Shown piece after piece: positions 43,796-53,035 of a stretch of DNA of 64,000 nucleotides. Within the stretch, counting starts at the first letter, position 1. Each line of letters begins with the position of its first letter. The position numbers and the translations under genes are program-made. This stretch comes from Burkholderia contaminans (GTDB lineage Bacteria; Pseudomonadota; Gammaproteobacteria; Burkholderiales; Burkholderiaceae): assembly GCF_029633825.1 (NCBI RefSeq), contig NZ_CP090641.1, forward strand, positions 186,001 to 250,000, in the 5' to 3' direction. The notes below the pieces were generated by a model. The model was not told the DNA's origin and ran no database searches. It saw only the letters and a list, made by a program, of their open reading frames with translations.

Positions 43796-45030
43796 TGCAG
43801 GGCTCCTGCGCGTGCGGCCGACGGACGAGATGCCGCCGCGGCGGGCGGTGCGAACGCTTCGACACGAGCCGATGCGCCGTCGTCGATCGCATGACACGCG
43901 ATCCATTCGAGCAGTTGCGGCGTGCTGCCGAACTGCGCACCCGACGCCTGTGCGCGCTTGAAATAGAGATGCGGATCGTATTCCCACGTAAAGCCGACGC
44001 CGCCATGCAGCTGGATCGCTTCCTGTGCGCAGAACGCATACGCGTCGTTCGCGGCGGATTTCGCGGCGGCGATGTCGGCGCGCAATGCGTCGCTCGGTGT
44101 CGCGCCGCCGGCTTCCGCGTCCCACGCGTGTGCGGCTCCGAGCACGGCCGAGCGCGCGGACTCGATCAGCACCATCATCTGTGCGCAACGGTGCTTGACC
44201 GCCTGGAACGACGCGATCGCGCGGCCGAACTGCACGCGCTGGCTCGTATAGTCGAGCGTCAGGTCGAGGCATTGCTGGGCGCCGCCGAGTTGTTCGGCGG
44301 CCAGCGCAAGTGCTGCGAACCAGGCGGTGCGCTCCAGCACCTGTGCTGCCGCGTTGCCGCACGCGAACAGCCCGTCGCGGTTCACGCGGACTTCGTCGAG
44401 CACGATCCGCGCGATCGGCCGCGTGGCGTCGAGCGAGTCCAGCGGCGTGACGTCGAGCCCCGACGCCGTCGCGACATCGATCGCGAACAAGCCGATCGAC
44501 TGCCCTTCGTTCGCGATCCGCGCGGGCACCAGCAGCAGGTCGGCATGCGCGCCGTCGATCACCTGTTCGACCGTGCCGGACAGCGCATAACCGCCAGCCG
44601 CTTCTTCCGCGACGACCGGCAGTTGCCGCGCACCGGCCGGCAGGTCGAACGGCAGCGCCAGCGTCGCGCTGCACGCACCTTCGGCAATCTTCGCGAGCCA
44701 GCCGTTTGCCTGCGGCGTATCGGCGCAGCCTGCGAGCGCGGTCGCCGCGAGGCACGCCGTCGAAAAATACGGCACGCACGCAATGCGTCGGCCGAGCTGT
44801 TCCATCAGCACCGTCTGCTCGACCGCACCGAGCCCCAGCCCGCCGGCCGCCTCGGGCAATGCGAGCGCATTCCAGCCGAGCTCGCCTGCCAGCGCGGCCC
44901 ACAACGCATCGTCGCGGCCGGCCGACTGCTCGAGCGCGCGGCGCACGTCGGCGGACGCGCTGCGTTCGGCGAGCACGTCGGCCGCTGCGTCGCGGATCAT
45001 CGCCTGTTCGTCGGTGAGCGCCAGATCCAT
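43792..45030 (-). CDS. Acyl-CoA dehydrogenase, steroid-type partner subunit
   Basis: 412 aa ACAD-fold protein. N-terminus LTDEQAMIRDAAADVLAERS; C-terminal IQLHGGVGFTWEYDPHLYFKRAQ is the usual helical-bundle signature. The flavin-binding middle is divergent. It is paired head to tail with the FadE30-like gene (ATGA overlap), as in alpha2beta2 ACADs of steroid catabolism where one subunit supplies the catalytic Glu. Likely FadE31/32/33-like, but the exact partner and substrate are unclear. The last ~25 residues are Ala-rich and probably flexible. Confidence 0.82.
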   Translation of the reverse strand: MDLALTDEQAMIRDAAADVLAERSASADVRRALEQSAGRDDALWAALAGELGWNALALPEAAGGLGLGAVEQTVLMEQLGRRIACVPYFSTACLAATALAGCADTPQANGWLAKIAEGACSATLALPFDLPAGARQLPVVAEEAAGGYALSGTVEQVIDGAHADLLLVPARIANEGQSIGLFAIDVATASGLDVTPLDSLDATRPIARIVLDEVRVNRDGLFACGNAAAQVLERTAWFAALALAAEQLGGAQQCLDLTLDYTSQRVQFGRAIASFQAVKHRCAQMMVLIESARSAVLGAAHAWDAEAGGATPSDALRADIAAAKSAANDAYAFCAQEAIQLHGGVGFTWEYDPHLYFKRAQASGAQFGSTPQLLEWIACHAIDDGASARVEAFAPPAAAASRPSAARAGALQ

Positions 45031-45033
45031 TTC

Positions 45034-45912
45034 TCAGCTCCCGTACACGCGCTGCGCGGCGCGCGCAGCGGCGAGCAGCTGCGCGACCGCCGGGCCGACC
45101 TCGGCCGCCGCCCAGCGCGCGCCGCGATCGACGCTCGGGCCGGTGCGCCAGCCTTCGGCGACCGCGATCATCCCGCCCGCGACCTCGAACACCTGGCCCG
45201 TCACGTCGGCCGACAGCGCGCTGCCGAGCCACACGACCAGCGGCGCGACGTTGGCCGGATCGAAGTAGTCGAAGCCGCCGTCCTCGGGCTTCTTCATCAT
45301 GTCGGCGAACACGCCTTCGGTCATCGACGTGCGCGCGGCCGGCGCGAGCGCGTTCACGCGCACGCCGTAGCGCTGCAGCTCGGCCGCCTGCATCAGCGTG
45401 AGCGCGGCGATGCCCGCCTTCGCCGCGCCGTAGTTCGACTGGCCGATCGAGCCTTGCAGCCCGGCGCCCGAACTCGTGTTGACGATCCGCGCGTCGACCG
45501 CATGGCCGGCTTTCGCCGCGTCGCGCCACACGCGCGCCAGCACGTTCGACAGGCAGAAGTGGCCGCGCAGGTGCACGCGCATCACGTCGTCCCAGTCGGT
45601 TTCCGTCATGCTCGTGAACATCTTGTCGCGGCAGATGCCCGCGTTGTTGACGAGCACGTGTATGTCGCCGAATGCTGCGTGTGCCGCGTCGACGATACGC
45701 TGCGCGGTGTCGACGCGCGTGATGTCGTCGGCATTGGCAAGCGCGCGACCGCCGCGCTGCGCGATCTCGTCGACGACCGCCTGTGCGGCGTCGTGCCGGA
45801 TGTCGTTGACGACGACCGCCGCGCCTTCGGCCGCGAATGCCAGCGCGTATTCGCGCCCGAGCCCGCCACCCGCGCCGGTGATGATGACGGTGCGTCCGTT
45901 ACAGATTCCCAT
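45034..45912 (-). CDS. SDR oxidoreductase, MFE-2-like hydroxyacyl-CoA dehydrogenase
   Basis: 292 aa. Motifs TGAGGGLGREYAL, NNAGICRDKMFTSM, SSGAGLQGSIGQSNYGAAKAG and RTSMTEGVF: the 17beta-HSD4/(3R)-hydroxyacyl-CoA dehydrogenase-like SDR group, which also occurs beside echA20 in actinobacterial steroid loci. The ATG at 45912 has GAGG at a usable distance; one at 45918 is too close. Three bases separate it from the ACAD gene. Likely oxidises a hydroxyacyl-CoA intermediate of C/D-ring breakdown. Confidence 0.84.
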   Translation of the reverse strand: MGICNGRTVIITGAGGGLGREYALAFAAEGAAVVVNDIRHDAAQAVVDEIAQRGGRALANADDITRVDTAQRIVDAAHAAFGDIHVLVNNAGICRDKMFTSMTETDWDDVMRVHLRGHFCLSNVLARVWRDAAKAGHAVDARIVNTSSGAGLQGSIGQSNYGAAKAGIAALTLMQAAELQRYGVRVNALAPAARTSMTEGVFADMMKKPEDGGFDYFDPANVAPLVVWLGSALSADVTGQVFEVAGGMIAVAEGWRTGPSVDRGARWAAAEVGPAVAQLLAAARAAQRVYGS

Positions 45913-45946
45913 GCTCATGCCTCGTGGATCGTGAAAGATGGCGCGC

Positions 45947-47098
45947 TCACAGGCGCTCGATGATCGTGACGTTCGCGAGGCCGCCGCCTTCGCACATCGT
46001 CTGCAGCCCGTAGCGGCCGCCCGTGCGTTCCAGCTCGTGCAGCAGCGTCGTCATCAGCCGTGCGCCGGTCGCGCCGAGCGGATGGCCGAGCGCGATGCCG
46101 CCGCCGTTCGGGTTGGTCCTTTCGTGCGGGAAACGCGTGTCGGCGAGCCATGCCTGCGCGACCGATGCGAAAGCCTCGTTCATCTCGACGACGTCGATCT
46201 GCGACCAGTCGAGGCCGCTCTTCTTCAGCGCGGCCTTCGTCGCCGGAATCGGCGCGGTGAGCATCCACAACGGATCGTCGCCGAGCACGCTCAGGTGATG
46301 GATGCGTGCGCGAGGCGTGAGGTCATAGCGCTTCAATGCATCCTCCGACACGATCAGCAGCGCGGCGGCCGCGTCGCAGGTCTGGCTCGCGACGGCGGCC
46401 GTCAGCGAGCCGCCCGGCATCAGCGGTTCGAGCGTCGCCATCTTTTCGAGCGACGTGTCCGGGCGCGGCGTCTCGTCGTGCATCACGCCTTCGAGCGGCA
46501 CGATTTCCCGCCTGAAATGCCCGGCTTCGATCGCCGCCACCGCGCGACGATGGCTTTCGAGCGCATACCGCTCCATCTCGTCGCGTGACAGGTTCCAGTG
46601 ATCGGCGATCCGCTGCGCGGCGACGAACTGCGACACCGGCGCATCGCCGAAGCGCGCGCGCCAGCCGGTGCTGCCCGAGAACGGGTCGTCGAAGCCGAGC
46701 GGCGCCGCGCTCGTCATCGCGGACGAGATCGGGATCTGCGTCATCGTCTGCACGCCGCCGGCCACCACCACGTCCTGCACCCCGCTCATCACCGCCTGCG
46801 CGGCAAAGTGCACGGCCTGCTGCGACGAGCCGCACTGGCGGTCGACCGTCACGCCCGGCACCTGCAGCGGCAGCCCGGCCGCGAGCCAGCAGGTGCGCGC
46901 GATGTTGCCCGCGAGCGGGCCGATCGTGTCGACGCAGCCGAACACCACGTCGTCGTATTCATCGGCGGGAATCGCGTTGCGCTCGACCAGCGTCTTCAGC
47001 ACGAAGCCGCCGAGGTCGGCCGCATGCACGTGCGCGAGCCCGCCCTTGCGGCGGCCGGTCGGCGTGCGCAGCGCGTCGACGATATAGGCTTGTTTCAT
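45947..47098 (-). CDS. fadA6: Thiolase, FadA6-like
   Basis: 383 aa. Nucleophile Cys89 in VTVDRQCGSSQQA, SQIPISSAM-like TQIPISSAMTSAAP, ARIHHLSVLGDDPLWML, NPNGGGIALGHPLGATGARL and TMCEGGGLANVTIIERL. These stretches are strikingly like mycobacterial FadA6, assigned to thiolysis in the late C/D-ring pathway. Its start overlaps the stop of the upstream ACAD by one base. Degradative thiolase acting on CoA esters in the cytoplasm. Confidence 0.87.
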   Translation of the reverse strand: MKQAYIVDALRTPTGRRKGGLAHVHAADLGGFVLKTLVERNAIPADEYDDVVFGCVDTIGPLAGNIARTCWLAAGLPLQVPGVTVDRQCGSSQQAVHFAAQAVMSGVQDVVVAGGVQTMTQIPISSAMTSAAPLGFDDPFSGSTGWRARFGDAPVSQFVAAQRIADHWNLSRDEMERYALESHRRAVAAIEAGHFRREIVPLEGVMHDETPRPDTSLEKMATLEPLMPGGSLTAAVASQTCDAAAALLIVSEDALKRYDLTPRARIHHLSVLGDDPLWMLTAPIPATKAALKKSGLDWSQIDVVEMNEAFASVAQAWLADTRFPHERTNPNGGGIALGHPLGATGARLMTTLLHELERTGGRYGLQTMCEGGGLANVTIIERL

Positions 47099-48165
47099 CA
47101 GTTCGTTTCCTCGAAGTCGAAGGTCTGCGCGGGGCCGATCGGCAATGCGTCGCCGAGAATCGCGTCGGCCACGCGGGCCTTGTGGAACGCGCTGTCGCCC
47201 CAGCTGCCGGAGAGCGCCCAGATGCGTTTCATGAAGATCTGCAGGTCGAGCTCCCACGTGTAGCCGATCGCACCGTGCACCTGCATCGAATGGCGCGCGG
47301 CCAGCTGCGCCGCCGACATCGCCGCGAGCTTCGCGTGCGACACGAATACCGCGCGCTGCGGGTGGTCGTCGGCGATCGCCTGTGCGGCGCGTGCCACCAC
47401 CGGTCGGGCGAACTCGTAGCGGATCGCGACGTCCGCAAGCAGGTGCTTGAGCGCCTGGTACGACCCGATCGCCTTGCCGAACTGCTTGCGCTGCGCGCTG
47501 TAGTCGATCGCGACGTCGAGCACGCGCTGCGTGAGGCCCAGCAACTGCGCAGCGACCGCGAACGCGCCGTGGTCGAGCGCGCGATTCAGCAGCGGCGCGG
47601 CCGCGTCGGCGCTCGCGACGCGCGTGGCCGCCGACGGCTCCCAGTCGAGCGTGAACAACCGCCGCGACGGGTCGACGCTGTCGACCGCACGCCAGGCGCA
47701 TTGCGCGGGGTCGACGCGGTGCAATTCGCCGCGGTGCTCGCACAGCAGCGTCTGCGCGACGTGGACATCGGCCGCATACGGGTTCACCGGATGCACCAGC
47801 GCGACGCGCGCGCGCCCTTCGGCGATGTCGCGCAGCAGCGCGTCGCGCCAGTCGCTCGCCGGCAGCCGCGCCAGTACGCCGGCCGACACGAGCGCCGTGT
47901 CGAGCAACGGTTCGGGGCTGCCGAAATAGCCGTAGGCCTGCGCGAGCAGCGCCCATTCCGCTTCGGTCAGGCCGAGGCCGCCGTACGCCTCGGGCACCGA
48001 CACGGCCGTCAGCCCCTGCGACGCGAACAGCGCCCACAGGTCGTCCGAGCGCCCGGTTGGCGTGGCCCACAGCTCGCGGATCAGCTCAGGCGTCATCTCG
48101 GTCATCAGCAGGCGCTTCACGCTGTCCGCGAGCGCTTCCTGGTCTTCATCGAATACGAAATCCAT
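47098..48165 (-). CDS. Acyl-CoA dehydrogenase, small steroid-type subunit
   Basis: 355 aa, shorter than canonical ACADs. N-terminal FVFDEDQEALADSVKRLL, middle section degenerate, C-terminal MQVHGAIGYTWELDLQIFMKRIW. No Glu is seen at either standard catalytic position, so it is probably the non-catalytic beta subunit of a heterotetramer with the next ACAD (48201-49370). In steroid degraders such pairs oxidise bulky ring CoA esters. Specific pair identity unassigned. Confidence 0.82.
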   Translation of the reverse strand: MDFVFDEDQEALADSVKRLLMTEMTPELIRELWATPTGRSDDLWALFASQGLTAVSVPEAYGGLGLTEAEWALLAQAYGYFGSPEPLLDTALVSAGVLARLPASDWRDALLRDIAEGRARVALVHPVNPYAADVHVAQTLLCEHRGELHRVDPAQCAWRAVDSVDPSRRLFTLDWEPSAATRVASADAAAPLLNRALDHGAFAVAAQLLGLTQRVLDVAIDYSAQRKQFGKAIGSYQALKHLLADVAIRYEFARPVVARAAQAIADDHPQRAVFVSHAKLAAMSAAQLAARHSMQVHGAIGYTWELDLQIFMKRIWALSGSWGDSAFHKARVADAILGDALPIGPAQTFDFEETN

Positions 48166-48200
48166 ACGATGTCCGTTCTGTAAAGGTGGCGCCGGCGCGC

Positions 48201-49370
48201 TTACGCGCGCGGCATGCCGAGCATCCGTTCGGCGACGATGTTGCGCTGGATCTCGTTGGTGCCCGCGTAGATCGTGCCGGCCTGGGCGAACAGGAAGCCG
48301 TCGAGCCAGTGGCCGAGCGTCGCGTGCTGCGCGGCCGTCTGCGGGACGACCTCGCCGTGCGCGCCGAGGATGTCGAGCGCGGTCTGGTGCATGCGCAAAT
48401 CGAGTTCAGACCAGAACACCTTGTTGGTGCTCGACTCCGCGCCGATATGGCCGCCCTTCAGCAGCCGGCTCGCGGTCGCGTAGGTCGACAACGCGTATGC
48501 CTGCGCATCCATCCACGCCTGCACGACGCGCTCGCGCAGCGTCGGATCGCGGTCGGCGCTGTCACGGTGCGCGAGATACAGGTCGCGCAGCGCCTGCGCG
48601 GTGCGCTGGAACCGTGCCGGCGAACGCAGCATCAGCCCGCGCTCGAAGCCGGCCGTCGCCATCGCGACCTGCCAGCCCGCGCCTTCGGCCGCAAGCCGGT
48701 TCTCGGCCGGCACGCGCACGTCGTCGAAGAAGATTTCCGCGAAACCCGTCTGCCCGTTCAGCTGGCGGATCGGCCGCACCGTGATGCCCGGCGCGGACAG
48801 CGGCACCATCAGGAACGTGAGCCCGTGGTGGCGCGACGATTCGGGATCGCTGCGGAACAGGCCGAACAGCCAGTCGGCCCACACCGCACGCGTCGACCAG
48901 ATCTTCTGGCCGTTCAGCACGTATTCGTCGCCGATGCGGGCAGCCGTCGTGCGGATCGCGGCCATGTCCGAGCCCGCGTTCGGCTCCGACCAGCCCTGCG
49001 CCCACACGTGTTCGCCGGCCGCCATCGCGGGCAGGAAGCGCGCCTTCTGCTCCGCCGTGCCGAAATCCATCAGCGTCGGGCCGAGCAGGAAGATGCCGTT
49101 CTGGTTCACGCGCATCGGCGCGTCGGCGCGCCAGTACTCTTCCTCGAAGATCAGCCACTCGATCAGGTCGCAGCCGCGCCCGCCGAGCTCGCGCGGCCAC
49201 GTGACCATGCTCCAGCGGCCCGAGTGCAGCGTGCGCTCCCATGCGCGGTGCGCGGCGAAGCCTTCCTCGGTGTCGAAGCTCGGCAGCCGCTCGCGCGGCA
49301 CGTGCGCGGCGAGCCATGCGCGGATCTCCGCGCGAAACGCCTGTTGCTGCGGCGTATAGGTCAGGTTCAT
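48201..49370 (-). CDS. Acyl-CoA dehydrogenase, catalytic steroid-type subunit
   Basis: 389 aa. Seen: WSMVTWPRELGGRGCDLIEW, AQGWSEPNAGSDMAAIRTTA, LNGQKIWSTRAVWADW, GFERGLMLRSP (probable catalytic Glu) and IYAGTNEIQRNIVAERMLG. FadE29/FadE31-like. Follows echA20 (four-base overlap) and is 35 bases before the small ACAD subunit, making the second alpha/beta pair of the operon. Confidence 0.85.
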   Translation of the reverse strand: MNLTYTPQQQAFRAEIRAWLAAHVPRERLPSFDTEEGFAAHRAWERTLHSGRWSMVTWPRELGGRGCDLIEWLIFEEEYWRADAPMRVNQNGIFLLGPTLMDFGTAEQKARFLPAMAAGEHVWAQGWSEPNAGSDMAAIRTTAARIGDEYVLNGQKIWSTRAVWADWLFGLFRSDPESSRHHGLTFLMVPLSAPGITVRPIRQLNGQTGFAEIFFDDVRVPAENRLAAEGAGWQVAMATAGFERGLMLRSPARFQRTAQALRDLYLAHRDSADRDPTLRERVVQAWMDAQAYALSTYATASRLLKGGHIGAESSTNKVFWSELDLRMHQTALDILGAHGEVVPQTAAQHATLGHWLDGFLFAQAGTIYAGTNEIQRNIVAERMLGMPRA

Positions 49371-50176
49371 GCGCGGGCCTCCTCGACGCTCGCCTGCGCG
49401 TCGAAACGCGCATCGCGCTTCTCGACGAACGCGGCGCGCGCTTCCGTCGAGTCGTTCGTCATGTACGCCTGCAGCGTGAAGCCCTGCTCCCAGCGGTACT
49501 TGCTCTCGAGATCGCCGTCTTCGACGCCGTTCAGCGCTTCCTTCGCGAGCCGCACCATCGCCGGGCTCTTCTCCGCGATCTTGCGGGCGATCGCGAGCGC
49601 CGCGTCGCGCAGCGTGTCGCGCGTCACGACCTGCTCGACCGCACCGAGGCGGTACGCTTCGGCCGCGTCGATCATGTCGCCGGTGAAGTACATCGCGCGC
49701 ACCTTCTGCACGCCGAACAGACGCTGCAGATGCGCGCCGCCGCCCATTGCGCCGCGGTCGATCTCGGGCACGCCGAAACGCGCGCAGTCGGCTGCGACGA
49801 CGATGTCAGCCGCGCCGCAAATGCCGATCCCGCCGCCGAGCACGAAGCCGTGCACGGCCGCGATCACCGGCTTCGGGTTGCGGTGCACCGCACGGAACGT
49901 CTCGTAGTTGCCCGCGTTGACGGCGACGATCCGCTCCGGATGCGCGGCGAGTTCCTTGATGTCGACGCCCGCGCAGAAGCCGCGCCCTTCGCCGCGCACG
50001 ACGATCACGCGTACGTCGTCGTCCTCGCCGAGCGCGTCGAGCGCACGCGAGAGCGCGTGCCAGCCCTGCGCGTCGAGTGCGTTTACGGGCGGATGGGCGA
50101 TCACCAGTTCGGCGATGCCGTCGGCGCGATCGATCCGGAACGGCGTCGCGCCGGCCGGTTGGTTGGATGCTGTCAT
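49367..50176 (-). CDS. echA20: Enoyl-CoA hydratase family, EchA20-like ring hydrolase
   Basis: 269 aa crotonase. Seen: PPVNALDAQGWHALSRALDA, RGEGRGFCAGVDIKEL (oxyanion loop), VHGFVLGGGIGICGAADIVV, and AKEALNGVEDGDLESKYRWE then QGFTLQAYM. The GRGFxAGVDIKE and YRxEQGFT stretches are hallmark matches to mycobacterial EchA20, which hydrolytically opens the last steroid ring (D ring of HIEC-CoA). It sits beside ipdC and ipdAB as required by the pathway. Confidence 0.88.
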   Translation of the reverse strand: MTASNQPAGATPFRIDRADGIAELVIAHPPVNALDAQGWHALSRALDALGEDDDVRVIVVRGEGRGFCAGVDIKELAAHPERIVAVNAGNYETFRAVHRNPKPVIAAVHGFVLGGGIGICGAADIVVAADCARFGVPEIDRGAMGGGAHLQRLFGVQKVRAMYFTGDMIDAAEAYRLGAVEQVVTRDTLRDAALAIARKIAEKSPAMVRLAKEALNGVEDGDLESKYRWEQGFTLQAYMTNDSTEARAAFVEKRDARFDAQASVEEARA

Positions 50177-50201
50177 CTCATCTGCCTCCCTGTGATGGTG
50201 T

Positions 50202-51290
50202 TCACGCGGCCTGTGCGGCCGCCGCGCCGCGCAATGCGGCCAGAGCGTCGAGCCGCTCGCCGGCTTCCGCGACGATCCGCGCGATCAATGCGTCGCAGGA
50301 TTCGATCGCGCCGATCATCGCGGCCGCCTGGCCGCTCGGCAGCACGCCTTCATCCGGGCGGCCCTCGACGATCGCGCGCTGGATCAGGAACGGCGCGTTC
50401 GCGGCCATCAGCGTCTGGCTGGCGGTGTAGTCGTGCGAGCGCAGCGCCTTGATCGCGAGGCCGAGCATGTCGCCCGTGCTCAGGCCGTTCTGGCGCCGCC
50501 ACGCTTCGGCGGTCTTCAGCGCGAACCACGTGCGGCGCAGCGGGCCGAAGCGTTCGAGCTTCAGCAGGTACGGGTTGTCGATCATTCGTTGCGGCAGCCC
50601 GTCGAGCGCGTCCGATACGCGAATGCGCGCCGGGTCGCCCACCGCGACGTAGCGCTCGAGCGTCTCGCGCGGCACCGGCGACTCGGCGCTCATCAGGAAG
50701 CGCGTGCCCATCGCGATGCCGGCCGCGCCGTAAGCGAGCGCGGCGGCCAGCCCGCGACCGTCGAAAAAGCCGCCGGCCGCAACCACCGGCACGCGCACCG
50801 CGTCGAGCACCTTCGGCAACAGCAGCGTGGTCGGCACCGATCCCGTGTGGCCGCCGCCTTCCGCGCCCTGCACGGTGACGATGTCCGCGCCGAGTTCGAC
50901 CGCTTTCGCCGCATGCTTCGGCGCGCCGACGGTCGGCATGCAGACGATGCCGGCATCCTTGAAGCGGCGGATCGTCTTCGCATCGGGCCCGCGGCCGTAG
51001 CTCACCGCGCGCAGCTTGTGCTTGATCGCGAGCTCGACGACCTGCTGCGCGTTCTTCTGGAACATGTGGAAATTGATGCCGAACGGCTGGTCCGTCAGCG
51101 ACTTCACCTTCAGGATCTCGGCCTCGACCTGCCCGGGCTCGAGCGTCGCGCCGGCCAGGAAGCCGAAGCCGCCCGCGTTGGCGGTCGCCGCGACGAGCCG
51201 CGCGTCGGCCACCCAGCCCATCGCGGTCTGCACGATCGGGTAGCGGCAACCGAGCAGGTCGCACAAAGGCGTGTGCAGCGTCGTGCTCAT
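50202..51290 (-). CDS. ipdC: Flavin-dependent IpdC-like oxidoreductase (nitronate monooxygenase fold)
   Basis: 362 aa TIM-barrel FMN enzyme of the nitronate monooxygenase/2-oxoglutarate-reductase-like fold. Seen: CRYPIVQTAMGWVADARLV, GGFGFLAGATL, VQGAEGGGHTGS and VVAAGGFFDGRGLAAALAYGAAGIAMGTRF. In mycobacteria IpdC introduces a double bond into the C/D-ring CoA ester before ring opening. Its start overlaps the downstream end of the enoyl-CoA hydratase gene by four bases. Assignment rests on similarity plus neighbours ipdAB and echA20. Confidence 0.86.
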   Translation of the reverse strand: MSTTLHTPLCDLLGCRYPIVQTAMGWVADARLVAATANAGGFGFLAGATLEPGQVEAEILKVKSLTDQPFGINFHMFQKNAQQVVELAIKHKLRAVSYGRGPDAKTIRRFKDAGIVCMPTVGAPKHAAKAVELGADIVTVQGAEGGGHTGSVPTTLLLPKVLDAVRVPVVAAGGFFDGRGLAAALAYGAAGIAMGTRFLMSAESPVPRETLERYVAVGDPARIRVSDALDGLPQRMIDNPYLLKLERFGPLRRTWFALKTAEAWRRQNGLSTGDMLGLAIKALRSHDYTASQTLMAANAPFLIQRAIVEGRPDEGVLPSGQAAAMIGAIESCDALIARIVAEAGERLDALAALRGAAAAQAA

Positions 51291-52219
51291 GCGGCGGCTC
51301 CGTTGACGGCAACCGGTGCCTGCGCCTGCGCCTGCGCGTCGCTGCGGTCCGCGCCGTTCGGCTGGCGCTGCGAGCTGGCCATGCTGCGTGCGTCGTAGCC
51401 GCCGAGACGGTCGCCGCTCACCAGTTCGTTGTGCGCATGCGCAAAGTGATGCCATGCAAACGCCGCATCCATCGCCGCGCGCTTGCCCTGCAGTTCCTCG
51501 ACGTGGTTCAGCGCCTGCTTGGTCAGCGTGAGCCCGAGGCGCGGCATCGTCGCGATCTTCGCGGCGATCGCGTAGGTTGCGTCGTGCAGCCGCTCGCGCG
51601 GCACCACGCGGTTGACCATCCCCATCTGGTACGCACGCTCGGCCGGCATCCGCTCGCCGAGGAACAGGAATTCCTTCGCGATGCGCGGGTTCAGCTCGTA
51701 CGCATGCGCGAAATACTCGACGCCCGGAATCCCCATCCGCACGACCGGATCGGCGAAGAACGCATCCTCCGACGCGACGATCAGGTCGCACACCCACGCG
51801 AGCATCAGGCCGCCCGCGATGCACGCGCCCTGCACCATCGCGATCGTCGGCTTCGGCAGGTCGCGCCAGCGCCGGCACATCCCGAGGTACACCTCCTGCT
51901 CGCGGGCATAGAGGAATTCGCCGCCTTCCTTGTCGACATGGTCGTACCACAGCGACGCGCGGTCGAACGACTCGTGGATGTCGCGGCCCGGCGTGCCGAT
52001 GTCGTGGCCCGCCGAGAAATGCTTGCCCGCGCCCGCGAGCACGATCGCCTTCACCGCGTCGTCGTGCGCCGCGCGCCGGAACGCCGCGTCGAGCGCATAC
52101 GTCATCTTCGAGTTCTGCGCGTTGTGATACTCGGGGCGGTTCATCGTGATCGTCGCGATGCCGTTCTCGACCGCGTAATCGACGACACCGTCGCCGAAGG
52201 TCACCTGGGTCGCTTCCAT
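51287..52219 (-). CDS. Enoyl-CoA hydratase/isomerase family protein
   Basis: 310 aa crotonase. Seen: ENGIATITMNRPEYHNAQNS, LAGAGKHFSAGHDIG, QGACIAGGLMLAWVCDLIVA, DPVVRMGIPGVEYFAHA. The C-terminal ~35 residues are an Ala/Gln-rich tail (DAQAQAQAPVAVNGAAA). The ATG at 52219 has a GAGGTC site; an ATG at 52231, overlapping the ipdB stop, would add four residues. Predicted hydratase of an unsaturated CoA ester in ring degradation; step unassigned. Confidence 0.86.
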   Translation of the reverse strand: MEATQVTFGDGVVDYAVENGIATITMNRPEYHNAQNSKMTYALDAAFRRAAHDDAVKAIVLAGAGKHFSAGHDIGTPGRDIHESFDRASLWYDHVDKEGGEFLYAREQEVYLGMCRRWRDLPKPTIAMVQGACIAGGLMLAWVCDLIVASEDAFFADPVVRMGIPGVEYFAHAYELNPRIAKEFLFLGERMPAERAYQMGMVNRVVPRERLHDATYAIAAKIATMPRLGLTLTKQALNHVEELQGKRAAMDAAFAWHHFAHAHNELVSGDRLGGYDARSMASSQRQPNGADRSDAQAQAQAPVAVNGAAA

Positions 52220-52227
52220 GTCTGACC

Positions 52228-53025
52228 TCATCCCCGGCGCGGCGCCGGATTGTTGCGCACGATCGTCGCGCGCAGGTTGTGCGGATCGAGCGCACGGACG
52301 ATGCGCAGGTCTTCCGCGTTCGGCGGGGGCGTCGTGCCGAGGTCGGGTGCGGCGACCAGCGGGAAGCCCGTCGCGTCCTGCACCTCGTCGAAGCTCACGC
52401 CCGGATGCAGCGAACGCACGCGGATCGCATGGTCCGGCCCGCCGAAATCCATCACGCACAGGTCGGTGACGATGCTGCGCAGGTCGACGAAGGTCTTCAT
52501 CCCGGGCAGCCGGCGCGCCGGGTTGTAGCCGACCGTGCACACCATGTCGACTTCGCGTTCGACGAACGTGCGCTTGCCGTGGCCGCTGACGAAGAACGAG
52601 TTCGCGTGGTTCGTCGTGTTGCCGGGGAAGCCGCGCGCGCCGAGCAGCTGGGTTTTCGGGCGCGCGTAGTCGTCGCCGAGCCACGAGATGTTCGCCTGGC
52701 CGAAGCGGTCGATCTGCGTCGGCATCACGAGCGCATGGCGGCGGCCGTGCCACAGGCAGTCGAACACGCGCTCGTAGGTCATCCAGCCGCTCGCCTTCAC
52801 GCGATAGCCGTCGGGGCGGGGCCCGAGCGGCACCGGCTCCTCGACGAGATACGCTTCGCCGTCGGTCAGCATCAGCCCGTTGTTGTACGCGAGCCGCGCG
52901 AGGCCGGCCGCGAGCCGCGGGCCCGTGCCGATGCCGGTCGCCAGCACTTCGCCGTCGTCGCGCCAGAGCCGCGCGGACGCGACGATCATCAACTCCGCGA
53001 GGGAATGGTCGAGAGATTCGCTCAC
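52228..53025 (-). CDS. ipdB: CoA-transferase-like ring hydrolase, beta subunit
   Basis: 265 aa. CoA-transferase family I fold: LAELMIVASARLWRDDGEVL, TGIGTGPRLAAGLARL, ASGWMTYERVFDCLWHGRRH, MPTQIDRFGQANISWLGDD and GGPDHAIRVRSLHPGVSFDEV. These are IpdB-like. The IpdAB heterotetramer hydrolyses the cyclohexenone ring of COCHEA-CoA, despite the transferase fold. Ten bases separate it from ipdA. Confidence 0.88.
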   Translation of the reverse strand: MSESLDHSLAELMIVASARLWRDDGEVLATGIGTGPRLAAGLARLAYNNGLMLTDGEAYLVEEPVPLGPRPDGYRVKASGWMTYERVFDCLWHGRRHALVMPTQIDRFGQANISWLGDDYARPKTQLLGARGFPGNTTNHANSFFVSGHGKRTFVEREVDMVCTVGYNPARRLPGMKTFVDLRSIVTDLCVMDFGGPDHAIRVRSLHPGVSFDEVQDATGFPLVAAPDLGTTPPPNAEDLRIVRALDPHNLRATIVRNNPAPRRG

Positions 53026-53035
53026 AGGCGCTCCT

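Noticed and set aside
43294..45963. 889-aa plus-strand frame opposite the ACAD genes
   Set aside because: Antisense shadow with no domain and no ribosome site.
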